This document shows positions 18,218-30,003 of a DNA stretch of 64,000 bases, piece by piece. The position numbers and the translations under genes were made by a program. The DNA comes from Paraburkholderia panacisoli (lineage in GTDB: Bacteria > Pseudomonadota > Gammaproteobacteria > Burkholderiales > Burkholderiaceae). The stretch covers positions 248,001 through 312,000 of the forward strand of contig NZ_VTUZ01000005.1 in NCBI RefSeq assembly GCF_008369935.1, given 5' to 3'. Under the pieces are notes generated by a model. The model did not search any database. It worked only from the letters and a program-made list of their open reading frames with translations, and was not told the DNA's origin. The stretch's first letter is position 1; every line of letters starts with the position of its first letter.

Positions 18218-19768
18218 ATGGCTCTGTTCAGCGTGCGGACGCTTGGATTTCCGGAGATCCGTCGGGACGACCGGCTGTGCCAGTTGGCCTTGCGCAAAGG
18301 CCTGGCCTTGCTGGTCTATCTGGCCGAAGCGAAGGGCTCAGTCGGGCGCGACGTCTTCGCCGCGATGTTGTGGCCGGAAGACGGCGAAGAAGTTGTACGC
18401 GCGCGGCTGCGGCGTCTGCTGCATCGCCTCCAGCTTACGCTTGGCGACGGCGTTCTCACCACCGACCGGTCAACCGTTCGATGGTCGGCAGCGATCATTC
18501 TGCAGGTGGATTCCCAACTGTTCGAGCAAGCCTGCGACCGCGGCGAGTTCGAGCGGGCATGCCGCCATTATCTCGGCGACTTTCTCGAAGGTTTTTCGCC
18601 CGGCGACTGCCCGCAGTTTGACGAATGGGCTTTCTTTCGCCGGGAGGCCTTGCGAGGCCGGGCGATCCAGGCGCTCGAGCGCGTGGTACACGACAAGAAT
18701 GCGGGCGGCGATTTCGCGGCCGCGGCCGCGCACGCCGGCCGTCTTGTCGAGCTCGATCCGCTCAGCGAAGTGTACGGCCGTCACCTGATCCGCAACCTTC
18801 TGCTCGCCGGAGACCGGGCCACGGCCCAGCGGCACCTCGAAGCCCTGACGCAGCGCCTTCGCGACGAGTTCAACGTGGCCCCGGAAGCCGAGACCCGCGC
18901 GCTGCTGAACGCCGGCGCAACGTTGCCGATCGAGGAACCGCCGCCGACGCGTTACGTCCGCGGTGGCGGCGTCCATCTTGCATTCCAGACCTACGGCGCC
19001 GGCCACATTGATGTTCTGGTGCTGCCCGGTTTCGTGTCCCACGTCGAACGGGTGTGGGAGGAGCCCCGCTGCCGGGCGTTCCTGTCCTCCCTCGCCGGGA
19101 TGGGTCGTCTCATCTTGCTCGATCGTCGCGGCATCGGGCTTTCCGACCGGGTCGGGTTCAATCCGAGCGTCGACGCGACCGCGCAGGATATCGGCACCGT
19201 GCTCGACGCCGCCGGCAGCCGCCGGGTCGTGCTGTTCGGCGCGTCAGAGGGCGGACCGGCATGCATCAAGTTTGCCGTCGATCACCCCGATCGCGTCGCT
19301 GGCCTCATTCTGTTCGCCTCGTTGGCCAAAGGGAGCGCAACGCACGACTATTCCCACGCACTGGAGGCTGGTCAATATGACTGGTGGCTGCAGCAACTCG
19401 TCGCAGTTTGGGGCGGGCCCGCGGGCATTGAGACGTTCGCGCCGAGTCTGTCGGGCGATCCTCAGACGAGAGCCTGGTGGGCAGGCTTGCTTCGCGCGGC
19501 GTCGAGCCCGGGAGCCATCAAGGGCGTGCTCGAGGCGTTACGCGATATGGACGTGCGACATCTCCTGGGCCGAATTTCGATGCCGACCCTGGTGCTGCAT
19601 CGTCACGATGACCGCGCCGTTCGCATCGGCGCCGGCCGGCATCTCGCCAGCCACATCGCGCAGGCGCGATTCGTCGAACTCGACGGCGCCGATCACTGGG
19701 CCTTCGCGGGCGATCAGCAACCCGTCCTTGACAACATCAGGCGATTTGTCGGCAGTCTCGCTGGGTAA
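18218..19768 (+). CDS. SARP/BTAD-type regulator domain fused to an alpha/beta-hydrolase
   Basis: The product is 516 aa with two modules. Residues 1 to about 240 match the SARP/AfsR layout: a short winged-helix region (LALRKGLALLVYLAEAKGSVGRD.FAAMLWPED.EE.VRARLRRLLHRLQ) and then a bacterial transcriptional activation domain of TPR-like helices (FAAAAAHAGRLVELDPLSEVYGRHLIRNLLLAGDRATA). Residues 245-516 are an alpha/beta-hydrolase with nucleophile elbow FGASEGG (Ser343), an acidic residue in HRHDDRAV and the catalytic histidine in GADHWAF. The hydrolase part may sense a small ester or lactone-like ligand or be catalytic; neither is proven. ATG 18218 has GAGGG ten bases upstream. It is divergent from the flavoprotein, its most likely target. 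Confidence 0.85.
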   Translation: MALFSVRTLGFPEIRRDDRLCQLALRKGLALLVYLAEAKGSVGRDVFAAMLWPEDGEEVVRARLRRLLHRLQLTLGDGVLTTDRSTVRWSAAIILQVDSQLFEQACDRGEFERACRHYLGDFLEGFSPGDCPQFDEWAFFRREALRGRAIQALERVVHDKNAGGDFAAAAAHAGRLVELDPLSEVYGRHLIRNLLLAGDRATAQRHLEALTQRLRDEFNVAPEAETRALLNAGATLPIEEPPPTRYVRGGGVHLAFQTYGAGHIDVLVLPGFVSHVERVWEEPRCRAFLSSLAGMGRLILLDRRGIGLSDRVGFNPSVDATAQDIGTVLDAAGSRRVVLFGASEGGPACIKFAVDHPDRVAGLILFASLAKGSATHDYSHALEAGQYDWWLQQLVAVWGGPAGIETFAPSLSGDPQTRAWWAGLLRAASSPGAIKGVLEALRDMDVRHLLGRISMPTLVLHRHDDRAVRIGAGRHLASHIAQARFVELDGADHWAFAGDQQPVLDNIRRFVGSLAG

Positions 19769-19997
19769 ACTGTGAGCGGGAGATGCGGCACAAGGCGCCA
19801 GCTGGGGCCGAGTACGATTCAGAGGAAATCCGCCGTACCGACGCGCGGTAATGGTCCGATATCCATGCGAACCGGCCGATCGAGTGCTAATCGCTAACCA
19901 CTCTCCGGGTGCCCGATCGTGGCCAGGCTTGCACTCAATTGCCGCCGACCCCGATCCGCCTTAACCTGTCACCGAGTCCCCAACCTGGAACCGTGCG

Positions 19998-20405
19998 ATG
20001 CAAGCACATCCTTTGCGCCTCTCTCCCGGCGACGATCTGCGTCTCGCCCTCGAAGACGTGCTGCGTCAGCGCAAGTTGAGAGCTGCCTTCGTCATCCAGG
20101 GCATCGGAAGCCTCAGCGTCGCCCAATTGCGATTTGCCGGGAACGACGATCCGACCGAACTGCGTGACAATCTGGAAATCCTGACGCTCGCCGGATCCAT
20201 ATCATCTGATGGAGCGCACTTGCACATGTCGGTTGCCGACCCGCGCGGTCGAGTGTTCGGCGGTCATGTGGCACACGGCTGCGCGGTCCGTACAACCGCG
20301 GAGATATTGTTGGCGCTTCTTCCCGAACATCGCTTCTCCCGGGAGTACGACTTGAGCTCAGGGTTCATGGAACTGGTGATACGAAGTGAACCGCCTCCGG
20401 AGTAG
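19998..20405 (+). CDS. PPC/DUF296-domain protein (PCC-type DNA-binding family)
   Basis: The product is 135 aa and is a single PPC (plants and prokaryotes conserved, DUF296) domain. The signature runs from HPLRLSPGDDLRLALEDVLRQRKLRAAFVIQGIGSLS through LAGSISSDGAHLHMSVADPRGRVFGGHVAHGCAV to a C-terminal helix with EYDLSSGFMELVI. In this fold the GIGSL and DGxxHxH stretches line a trimer cavity that can hold a metal; the prokaryotic members are often called DNA-binding, though function is poorly known. It stands alone with about 230 bp of featureless sequence before it (19769-19997). No partner gene is evident. Confidence 0.88.
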   Translation: MQAHPLRLSPGDDLRLALEDVLRQRKLRAAFVIQGIGSLSVAQLRFAGNDDPTELRDNLEILTLAGSISSDGAHLHMSVADPRGRVFGGHVAHGCAVRTTAEILLALLPEHRFSREYDLSSGFMELVIRSEPPPE

Positions 20406-20581
20406 AGGTCGAACTTTCCGGCACTCACGCTCATCAGGACTTCCCCGATTTAGCAAGATCGGTTGACGGTTCGATTCATAGATCAATCTCATCCGTCTGG
20501 ACCACTCCTCACGGTGGAGACAAGAAGGCCTCGTGCCTATAAACCGGCCGACCGTGTTGCAGGTCAATCCCAAGGCGTTAA

Positions 20582-20911
20582 TGGGTTGCCGATTTAGGCG
20601 TACCGGGCATTCATGGGCTAGTCCTCGGAGCGCTGCTCGGGGGCTTGCTGAACGGCGCAGCGATTGCCGTGATCCTGATGTGTCGTGGATCCACCGGCGG
20701 GATGGATATCCTCTGCGTGGTGCTGTCTCGCAGGTACCCACGTTTTAGCATCGGCCAACTTTCACTTCTCTTGAATACCTCGGTGATCGTGATTTCCGGG
20801 GCTTTTCTTGGGTGGGCAAGTATGTTGGCCACCCTGACCGCGATATTCCTCGCAGGAAAAGGAGTTGATTGGGTTATGCAATTGGGCAGTCGCTGGCAGC
20901 GTGGCGGGTAA
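20582..20911 (+). pseudogene. YitT-family membrane protein fragment
   Basis: An open stretch without its own proper start reads GIHGLVLGALLGGLLNGAAIAVI then CRGSTGGMDILCVVLSRRYPRFSIGQ and an LLLNTSVIVISGAFLG helix. This is the central part of YitT/DUF161 membrane proteins, whose signature is GG(L/V)LNGxGI..(F/L)..GGSTGGTDI. A TAA at 20579-20581 cuts the frame on the left, and the C-terminal DUF2179 domain is missing on the right. Intact members are about 200-290 aa, so only a third remains. An in-frame ATG-like start at 20645 would give 88 aa. It is best read as a decayed gene between the PPC gene and phnR. Confidence 0.7.
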
Positions 20912-21007
20912 CAGCGGAGGAACACCACGGAGATTGTTGACAGTCGGCAACGACGCATATTAACGTCTGGGGATCGTCCCTTCATCCCTTCGACGTGCCA
21001 CCCTGAT

Positions 21008-21736
<729 letters not shown>

Positions 21737-21793
21737 CGAGGCCCACCGCGCCGACGCTCGTGCACATCGCCCAAACGGTCATGGCGCGAGCGC

Positions 21794-23182
21794 TCAAGCT
21801 TTATCCGACTTTCCCGCAGCGCTCGCGAACCGGCTCAACCAGCGGTCGACGAGCCACGGCTCACGGTCTTCATCCTCTGCCCGCTCCTTGCGGCGAATCG
21901 CATTGCGTACGGTAATCGAGCCAACGTAGCGGATCGGTTCTGGCGGGAAATGCCCGAGCGGGCCACGCGTCAATGGACTGCGCGTCCATTCGTTATCGAG
22001 CCCGAGCACCAGTGACGACAGAATCTGCCCGCCCATATAGGTGGGTCCGACGCCATTGCCCGAATAACCGAAGCCATAGAACACGTTCGGCGCATCGTCT
22101 AGCTGCCCGAAAAACGGAAAGCCCGTCACCGAGCGATCCGATGGACCGTTCCAGCTCGCCGTCACCGCCACGTCGCGCAGCGCCGGGAAAAACGCATGCA
22201 ATCCACGCGTCAGATCGGCTTCGTAAGGCGAGCGCTGATCGAACACCGGCGCAATCCTGCCGCGCCACGCGAAGGTGTTGCCGCCCTTGCCGATCATCAG
22301 GCGTCCGTCGGGCGTGCTGCGGTAGTAGTACACGAAGATGCGCGAATCGAGCACCGAGACGCCGTCTGTGAGCCCCGTGCTTTCGAGCAGTTCCGGACAC
22401 TTCTCAGTGACGATCATGTCGCTCGACACGATCGCGAGCGTCCGTTCGAACTGTTTGAAGCGGCTCGCCATCCATGCGTTGATCGCCAGCACGAGTTTGC
22501 CGGCCGTCACGCTGCCCGCCGGCGTGCGAACGCTCACGCGCTCGCCACCCGCGAAATCGAGCATCGGCGTGCGTTCGTAGATGCGTATGCCCATGCCGAG
22601 CGCGACGCGCCTCAGCCCGCGTACCAGCTTGCCCGGATGCACGGTGGCCGCAACGGGCGAGAACACGCCGCCCAGGTTGCGCGCCGAGCCGGATCGCCGG
22701 GCGACTTCTTCCGGCCGCAGATGCTGATACGAATGAATGCCGTGCTCGCGCAACGCCGCAATCACCGGATCGAGCACACCGATTTGCGCGCGCGACGTCG
22801 CCGTATAAAGCGTGCCGTCCATGCGCAGTTCCGCGTCGATGCCATTGCGGCCGCAGAAGTCGCGAATCCGGTACACCGCCGCCTCCGACGCCTTGACGAG
22901 CCGCACGGCCTCCGCTTCGCCGAAAAGGCGCCGCAACGTGAAGAATTTCGCCGACCACGTGAGCATGCATCCGCCGTTACGCCCACTCGCGCCAGCGCCG
23001 CACAGATCGCTTTCAATGATCACGATATCCAGGTCGGGCTTCAGCAGCTTCGCCTGAATGGCCGTCCACAAACCGGTAAAACCGCCGCCGACGATGCACA
23101 CATCGGCGGTCGTGTTGCCTTGTAACGCCGGCGCTAATGAGCCATCGGCGAAAAGTGCCTGTTCGATCCAGAACGGTCGCAT
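21794..23182 (-). CDS. FAD-dependent aminophosphonate oxidoreductase (DAO fold)
   Basis: The product is 462 aa. It belongs to the D-amino-acid-oxidase-like flavoproteins associated with phosphonate clusters (putative aminophosphonate oxidoreductase). The FAD site is ADVCIVGGGFTGLWTAIQAK then DIVIIESDLCGAGASGRNGGCM, the covalent/active-site region of this fold; FYGFGYSGNGVGPTYMGGQI is the C-terminal flavin-binding loop. Relatives are reported to oxidise aminoethylphosphonate or its N-methyl form to phosphonoacetaldehyde, feeding the same pathway as PhnW without a pyruvate acceptor. ATG 23182 begins at MRPFWIEQALF; the open frame upstream lacks similarity. It is the last gene of the minus-strand run phnS-T-U-W, 117 bp after phnW. 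The true substrate here is inferred. Confidence 0.87.
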   Translation of the reverse strand: MRPFWIEQALFADGSLAPALQGNTTADVCIVGGGFTGLWTAIQAKLLKPDLDIVIIESDLCGAGASGRNGGCMLTWSAKFFTLRRLFGEAEAVRLVKASEAAVYRIRDFCGRNGIDAELRMDGTLYTATSRAQIGVLDPVIAALREHGIHSYQHLRPEEVARRSGSARNLGGVFSPVAATVHPGKLVRGLRRVALGMGIRIYERTPMLDFAGGERVSVRTPAGSVTAGKLVLAINAWMASRFKQFERTLAIVSSDMIVTEKCPELLESTGLTDGVSVLDSRIFVYYYRSTPDGRLMIGKGGNTFAWRGRIAPVFDQRSPYEADLTRGLHAFFPALRDVAVTASWNGPSDRSVTGFPFFGQLDDAPNVFYGFGYSGNGVGPTYMGGQILSSLVLGLDNEWTRSPLTRGPLGHFPPEPIRYVGSITVRNAIRRKERAEDEDREPWLVDRWLSRFASAAGKSDKA

Positions 23183-23299
23183 GGTTTTAGCCGCAGTAAA
23201 GTGGATTAGCCGTGCCGGCGCGGAAAAGACTCGCGCTTGAACGAGTCTCCGCACGCCGGCATTCTTCAGTTAACCGAAACGTTTTCCCGCCCTACGCCA

Positions 23300-24466
23300 C
23301 TACGCGATCGCCTTGGGCGACACCTGGGTAATGCCCATCGCCTTCAAGGTATCGGCAATCGCGGCGACAGCCCCGGGAATGCCCGCTTCACCGAAATGCC
23401 CGATACAGCCGACACGGAATGTTTCGATCTGGGTCAGCTTGCCTGGGTACAGGATGTAGCCGCGCGACTTCACTTCCTGATAGAACCTCTTAAAGTCATA
23501 GGCAGGATCGTCGGGCGCATGGAAGGTCACGATGATCGGCGCCTGAATCGATTGATCGAGGAAGGGCCGGAATCCCAACTCCGCCATTCCCGCAATCAGC
23601 GCGCGGCAATTACGTGCATAACGTGCGCCACGCGCTTCGAGGCCGCCCTCTTCCACGTATTGCGCAATCGCTTCATCGAGTGCCGCGACGACATGCGTCG
23701 GCGGCGTGAAGCGCCATTGCATCGTGCGGTTCATGTAGGCCCATTGATCGTAGAGGTCCATTGCGAGCGAAGGGCTATTGCCTTCGCAGCGCTCCAGCGT
23801 ACTGCGCCGCACGATCACGAAGCCCATTCCCGGCACCCCTTCGAGACACTTGCCCGACGCGGCGATCACGGCGTCGAACGGCGTCTTGCGCGCGTCGATC
23901 TCGATTGCGCCGAACGAACTCATTGCATCGACGATCAAACTGCGCCCGTGTTTCGCGACCACCACCGCAATTTCATGCAATGGATTGAGCACACCCGCGC
24001 CCGTCTCGCAATGAACGAGCGCGACATGGGTAATGCTCGGGTCGGCGGCCAAGGCGCGGTCGACGTCAGCGGCTTTGACCTGCGCATCCTCGGAGTAGTC
24101 GAGCGTGCGGTAACGCCGGCCGAGCGCGCGGCAGATCTTCGCGATACGCTGGCAATACGCGCCGTTGTTCGGCACAAGCACGTGTCCATCGCGCGGCACG
24201 ATAGTGCCGATTGCGGCTTCCACCGAAAACGTCCCACTGCCCTGCAACGGCACGCATTCGTGCGTCGCCTCGCCGTGCACGATCCGCAGCGTTTCCTTGC
24301 GGATGCGCGCGGTGATCTGATTGAAGTCGCCGTCCCACGACCCCCAGTCGCGCAGCATCGCCTGACGCGTGCGATCTGAAGTCGTGAGCGGACCGGGCGT
24401 GAGCAGAATCGGCTGGCTCGGCGGGTTTCCGGCATTGGTCAGGGTGTCTTTCGCGGCACTTTTCAC
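23300..24466 (-). CDS. phnW: 2-aminoethylphosphonate--pyruvate transaminase
   Basis: The product is 388 aa, a fold-type I PLP enzyme converting 2-aminoethylphosphonate and pyruvate to phosphonoacetaldehyde and alanine. The start of the domain is [43 protein letters not shown] binds the PLP phosphate, [13 protein letters not shown] holds the aspartate and [19 protein letters not shown] holds the Schiff-base lysine. I chose GTG 24466 because AAGGAG lies five bases upstream (24472-24477) and homologues start just before [11 protein letters not shown] 24508 is also possible; it would overlap the permease stop by 8 bases but has no ribosome site. Its alanine product fits with the ald gene at the other end of the cluster. 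Confidence 0.95.
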   Translation of the reverse strand: MKSAAKDTLTNAGNPPSQPILLTPGPLTTSDRTRQAMLRDWGSWDGDFNQITARIRKETLRIVHGEATHECVPLQGSGTFSVEAAIGTIVPRDGHVLVPNNGAYCQRIAKICRALGRRYRTLDYSEDAQVKAADVDRALAADPSITHVALVHCETGAGVLNPLHEIAVVVAKHGRSLIVDAMSSFGAIEIDARKTPFDAVIAASGKCLEGVPGMGFVIVRRSTLERCEGNSPSLAMDLYDQWAYMNRTMQWRFTPPTHVVAALDEAIAQYVEEGGLEARGARYARNCRALIAGMAELGFRPFLDQSIQAPIIVTFHAPDDPAYDFKRFYQEVKSRGYILYPGKLTQIETFRVGCIGHFGEAGIPGAVAAIADTLKAMGITQVSPKAIA

Positions 24467-24500
24467 GGTCTCTCCTTGAACGTCTCGATGAAGATTGTGT

Positions 24501-26228
24501 TCAGCCATGGCGTGACGTGCGCCAAGCCTGGGTTCTATGCAGTACGCCGTGCGACACGCCGGCAAACAGCAGACAGGCAAACGATGCGGTCACGAGCACG
24601 AGGGTTGCCATCGCGGCGGCGGGTCCGATCTGGCCGGCGTCGTCGAGATTGAGAATGGCCACGGAGGCAGGTTGCGTGTCCGGCGAATACAGAAACGCGA
24701 CTGCAGAGACCGTCGTCATTCCGTTGACGAACAGGTAGCGCGCGATCTGCAGAATGGCCGGCAGACACACCGGCACGGTGACGCGAAAAAACGTCCTGTA
24801 GAAAGGCACTTTCAGCGACGCAGACACGGCTTCAAATTCGTTGTCGATCTGCCGCAATGCGGTGACCGCCGTCAGATGGCTCGACGAGTAGTAATGCACC
24901 ACGGTCACGATGGCGAGTAGCGCGAGCGTGCCGTACAAACCATTGAGCGGATTGGCGGGCGAGTTGAACAGAAAGATGTAGCTGATGCCGAGCACGAGCC
25001 CCGGCACGCCCATCGGCAGGATCGCGCACAGGTTGATGAAGCCGCGCAGCCAGCGGGGTCCGCGTGTTTTTTCGACCAGATATGCGCCGCCGAACACAAT
25101 CGCGGTGCCGCCCAGCGCCACGCACGCGGCCATTTTCAGGCTGTTTTCGTAGGCGTCGAAGATGCCCGCGCCGATGAGCCCCATCTTGTAGTGCTGCAAG
25201 CCAAGGCTCATCTGATACGGCCAGAACTTCACGAACGACGCGAACACCGAAATGCCAACCACGGCAATCAGCAACAGGCACACCAGCGCGCAATACGCGA
25301 GCATCATCATGTCGAATCCACGGGACGGCTTCGGCTGGTAGGGCGTCGAGCGTGCGCCGAGTTGCGACTGCTGCTTGCGTCGAACGAAGAAGTCGACGGC
25401 AAACGCAACCAGCGCCGGGCACAGCAGCAACAGGCTCACCACCGCGCTGCGATTGAAGTCCTGCAAGCCGATGATGAGCTTGTAGATGTCCGTCGACAGA
25501 ACCGTGTACGGGCCGCCAATCACCACCGGCACGCCGAAATCGTTGATGCAGATCGTGAAGGACACCATCGTCGCGCTGATCAGGCCGTATTTCGCGCCCG
25601 GCAGCGTGATGGTCATGAACTTTCGCATGCGGCTCGTGCCCATCGCATCGGCGGCTTCGTACAGACGGCCATCGGAAAGCGCCAATGCCGTCACGAGGAT
25701 CATCAATACATGCGGAAATGCCGCGTAAACCAGGCTGCAAACAATACCCGGAAAGCCATAGATCGAATGTCCATGCAATAGCGGCTTGAGAAGCCCCGAG
25801 TTGCCGAACCAGTAGATGAACGACACTGCCGACAGCAGCGTGGGCGCGAGCAATGGCAGCAGTGCGACGGTGCGCACGGCGTTCTTCATCGGCATGCATG
25901 AGCGCGTGAGCGCATAGGCGAACGTGAACGCCATCGGAATGACGATCGATGTGACCGTACTCGCCACCGCCACTGAGTGCAGCGCCGAGGTCCACACGCC
26001 GTCATTGGCCAGATAACCGCTGAAGTTGGTGAAGCCGATGAAATGTCCGTCGGCGTTCACGAAACACTTGCCGATCACCAGCGCGAGGGGCACGAGCAAA
26101 AATATCGCCAGCGAAGCCGACATCAGCACCAGCGCAAGTTGTGCGATCCGGTCGTGCCAATGCGTGATTTGCCGCACTTCGACGTGTGCCTCGACGCCGT
26201 CGCGGCGTTCAATCAGAACGGCGCTCAT
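24501..26228 (-). CDS. phnU: 2-aminoethylphosphonate ABC transporter permease (fused, two permease domains)
   Basis: The product is 575 aa with about 12 membrane segments and two BPD_transp_1 domains in one chain. EAA-type loops are [28 protein letters not shown] in the first half and [37 protein letters not shown] in the second. This fused iron-type (FbpB-like) layout is that of the second class of putative 2-AEP transporters (PhnSTU). ATG 26228 overlaps the ATPase stop in ATGA and is preceded by AAGGAG, so translation is coupled. It pairs with the ATPase and PhnS binding protein to import 2-aminoethylphosphonate across the inner membrane. The phnU symbol follows naming of that subfamily and is tentative. 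Confidence 0.9.
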   Translation of the reverse strand: MSAVLIERRDGVEAHVEVRQITHWHDRIAQLALVLMSASLAIFLLVPLALVIGKCFVNADGHFIGFTNFSGYLANDGVWTSALHSVAVASTVTSIVIPMAFTFAYALTRSCMPMKNAVRTVALLPLLAPTLLSAVSFIYWFGNSGLLKPLLHGHSIYGFPGIVCSLVYAAFPHVLMILVTALALSDGRLYEAADAMGTSRMRKFMTITLPGAKYGLISATMVSFTICINDFGVPVVIGGPYTVLSTDIYKLIIGLQDFNRSAVVSLLLLCPALVAFAVDFFVRRKQQSQLGARSTPYQPKPSRGFDMMMLAYCALVCLLLIAVVGISVFASFVKFWPYQMSLGLQHYKMGLIGAGIFDAYENSLKMAACVALGGTAIVFGGAYLVEKTRGPRWLRGFINLCAILPMGVPGLVLGISYIFLFNSPANPLNGLYGTLALLAIVTVVHYYSSSHLTAVTALRQIDNEFEAVSASLKVPFYRTFFRVTVPVCLPAILQIARYLFVNGMTTVSAVAFLYSPDTQPASVAILNLDDAGQIGPAAAMATLVLVTASFACLLFAGVSHGVLHRTQAWRTSRHG

Positions 26229-27316
26229 TGCAAACGCTCCTTCGCTTCCGTGAAGACGCAAACGTGGTCGCGGCTGATCGCGAGGTCGAAGCGTGCGCCG
26301 GCCTGCACGCCCGCGCGGTGCATCTCATGAAACGAGAGATCGGCGATGACTTCCTGACCTGCGAGTCCATCTACCTTGAAACTCACGCGGCAAAAAGCGC
26401 CGAGAAACTCCAGCTTCTCGACCTGCGCCGGGAGGATGTTGTCCGAGCTGCTACCGGGCGTGCCGATGTGTATGTCTTCCGGCCGCACGAATGCGGATAC
26501 CTGCGAGCCCGGCAGCGGCTCTGCCGTGCCGCATCCATAGCGCAGCGCGACTGAGCCTGCTTTCAGGCTGCCGTCGCGCATGACTTCAGCGGAAATCATG
26601 TTGACCTTACCGATGAAATCCGCCACGAATGGCGACGCCGGTTCGCGATAGATTTCATGCGGCGTGCCGATCTGTTCTATCACGCCGTGATTCATTACGA
26701 CGATGCGGTCCGCCATCGACAACGCCTCTTCCTGATCGTGCGTCACCATGATCGTCGTGACGCCGAGGCGCTGTTGCAACTGGCGGATTTCCTGGCGCAG
26801 ACGGACACGCACTCGCGCATCGAGCGCGGACAGCGGTTCGTCGAGCAGTAACAAGCCCGGCGACGTGGCGAGCGCGCGCGCAAGTGCGATGCGCTGTTGC
26901 TGACCGCCAGACAACTGGTTCGGATGCTTGCGGTGCGAATCGGGCAAGCCGACGAGTTCCAGCAGTTCGTGCACACGAGCGGCAATCGCCGCGCGCTTCA
27001 TCTTGCGATTGACGAGTCCGTACGCGACGTTATCGAAGATCGTCAGGTTCGGAAACAGCGCGTACGACTGGAACACGATCCCGTAGTCGCGAAGCTGTGG
27101 CGGCAGCCGCGAGATATCGCGGCCGTCCTGCATGATCTGGCCAGCGCTTTGCGTCTCCAGTCCCGCGATGATGCGCAACAAGGTGGTTTTGCCGCATCCC
27201 GACGGCCCGAGAAAACAGAGCATTTCGCCTTTCTTCACGCCGAGATTGATCCCGTGCAGAACGGGCGTGTCGTTGAACCGCTTGAAGACCTGCTGCACGC
27301 TCAAATACGCTGTCAT
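26225..27316 (-). CDS. phnT: 2-aminoethylphosphonate ABC transporter ATP-binding protein
   Basis: The product is 363 aa, an ABC ATPase with an added C-terminal TOBE-like domain. Walker A is GPSGCGKTT, Q-loop FQSYALFPNLT, the signature LSGGQQQRIALARAL, Walker B LLLLDEPLSALDA and the switch histidine in MVTHDQEEAL. The C-terminal part (ISAEVMRDGS..VSAFVRPEDIHIG) matches the regulatory/TOBE segment of the FbpC/PotA type. ATG 27316 has GGAGGAG a few bases upstream. It lies between phnS (157 bp away) and the fused permease, which it overlaps by 4 bases. Together these form a three-gene importer whose energy step this protein supplies. Confidence 0.93.
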   Translation of the reverse strand: MTAYLSVQQVFKRFNDTPVLHGINLGVKKGEMLCFLGPSGCGKTTLLRIIAGLETQSAGQIMQDGRDISRLPPQLRDYGIVFQSYALFPNLTIFDNVAYGLVNRKMKRAAIAARVHELLELVGLPDSHRKHPNQLSGGQQQRIALARALATSPGLLLLDEPLSALDARVRVRLRQEIRQLQQRLGVTTIMVTHDQEEALSMADRIVVMNHGVIEQIGTPHEIYREPASPFVADFIGKVNMISAEVMRDGSLKAGSVALRYGCGTAEPLPGSQVSAFVRPEDIHIGTPGSSSDNILPAQVEKLEFLGAFCRVSFKVDGLAGQEVIADLSFHEMHRAGVQAGARFDLAISRDHVCVFTEAKERLQ

Positions 27317-27473
27317 GTGCTCCTCCGCTGGGCCGCTTGTATGCCTGGCTTGTACGTCTGTATTGCGCCTGGATTGCAGGGACGCGCATCGGATGCCGCG
27401 CCGCCGCATCGTTCAGTGCGCTCGCCGCCGCTGGCTCGCGCACCCGTCGAACTAACTACGGTTGTAGCCGGCC

Positions 27474-28529
27474 TTACTTCTGTTCCTTGCTGCCGTAGCG
27501 CTTCTGCCAGTCGTCGAGAATCGACTGGCGGTTTTTCGCGGACCACACGAAGTCGTTCTTCACGAGCAGTTGCGGATAGTTGTCCGGGATGCCCGACAGT
27601 TTTTTCGCCACGCCCGGATACGCGACGATCGCCCACCATTGCGCGGTGATCTCGTTGGCCTGCTTGCTCGCCATGAAATCGGCCAGTTTTTTCGCGGCTT
27701 CGGGCTGTTTCGTCGTTTTCATGATGCCCGTCGCTTCCATGTCCCAACCGAGGCCTTCTCTCGGGAAGATCAGGTCGATCGGCGCGCCTTGCGCCTGCAG
27801 TTCGTGTCCGCGGAATTCAAACGAGATGCCGATGGGAAATTCGCCGGTGCCGGCGAGCGTGCACGGCTTCGAACCGGAATGCACGTACTGCGCGACGTTT
27901 TTGTCCAGCGCGTCCATGTATTGCCAGCCCTTCTCGTTGCCGAACGTTTGCAGCCACGACGTGACGTCCAGATAGCCCGTACCGGACGACACCGGACTCG
28001 GCATCACGATCATCCCTTTGTAGACGGGCTTGGCGAGGTCTTCCCATGAGGTGGGCCTAGGCAGATGACGCTTCTCGGCTTCAATGCGGTTGTAGCAGAT
28101 CGTCGCGCCCCACACGTCCATGCCGACCCAGTGCGGAGGATTGTTGGTGTCGCTGTATTTGCGCGTGAGGCTGTCGAAGTCCTTCGGCGTGTACGGCATC
28201 AGCATGCCTTGCAGGTCCAGCAGCGTCAGGCTCGATGCAGCAAGGCCGAGCACGACGTCAGCACGCGGATTGCCCTTTTCCGCGAGCAGCTTCGCCGTGA
28301 CCGCGCCCGTCGAATCACGCACCCAGCGGATTTCGATATCCGGGTTCGCCTTTTCGAACGCGTCCTTGTACGGCTTCATCGCTTCGTCTTCGAGTGCCGT
28401 GTAGACGAGCAACTGCGTTTTCGGCTGAGCCGACTGGGCGACGCCAAACGTCACCGACGCGGCCACGAGGCACTGTGCCACCGCCTTTAGAAGCGCCTTG
28501 CAACGCGTGAATCCCGATTCTTCCTTCAT
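27474..28529 (-). CDS. phnS: 2-aminoethylphosphonate ABC transporter substrate-binding protein
   Basis: The product is 351 aa, a periplasmic binding protein of the iron/thiamine/phosphonate (SBP_bac_1/6) type. It has a signal peptide with a basic start (MKEESGFTRCKALLKAVAQCLVAAS) and then LLVYTALEDEAMKPYKDAFEKANPDIEIRWVRDSTGAVTAKLLAEK, VLGLAASSLTLLD, and VMPSPVSSGTGYLDVTSWL in the hinge. This combination is typical of 2-AEP binding proteins paired with fused permeases. ATG 28529 has AAGGGG eight bases upstream; a GTG two codons earlier is less likely. It begins the minus-strand operon and is divergent from phnA, sharing about 225 bp of regulatory DNA. Confidence 0.92.
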   Translation of the reverse strand: MKEESGFTRCKALLKAVAQCLVAASVTFGVAQSAQPKTQLLVYTALEDEAMKPYKDAFEKANPDIEIRWVRDSTGAVTAKLLAEKGNPRADVVLGLAASSLTLLDLQGMLMPYTPKDFDSLTRKYSDTNNPPHWVGMDVWGATICYNRIEAEKRHLPRPTSWEDLAKPVYKGMIVMPSPVSSGTGYLDVTSWLQTFGNEKGWQYMDALDKNVAQYVHSGSKPCTLAGTGEFPIGISFEFRGHELQAQGAPIDLIFPREGLGWDMEATGIMKTTKQPEAAKKLADFMASKQANEITAQWWAIVAYPGVAKKLSGIPDNYPQLLVKNDFVWSAKNRQSILDDWQKRYGSKEQK

Positions 28530-28648
28530 CTCCACACCCCTTTGATAAGTGCCGTCGCGGCGCGACGCGAAATCAACGGAAACCGATCTCTACTGCAAAC
28601 GAACTGCTACCCCACCGCCTGCCTGTTGTTCTTGTTGGTTGTCTGTTG

Positions 28649-29990
<1,342 letters not shown>

Positions 29991-30003
29991 AGAGGATCTG
30001 GAC

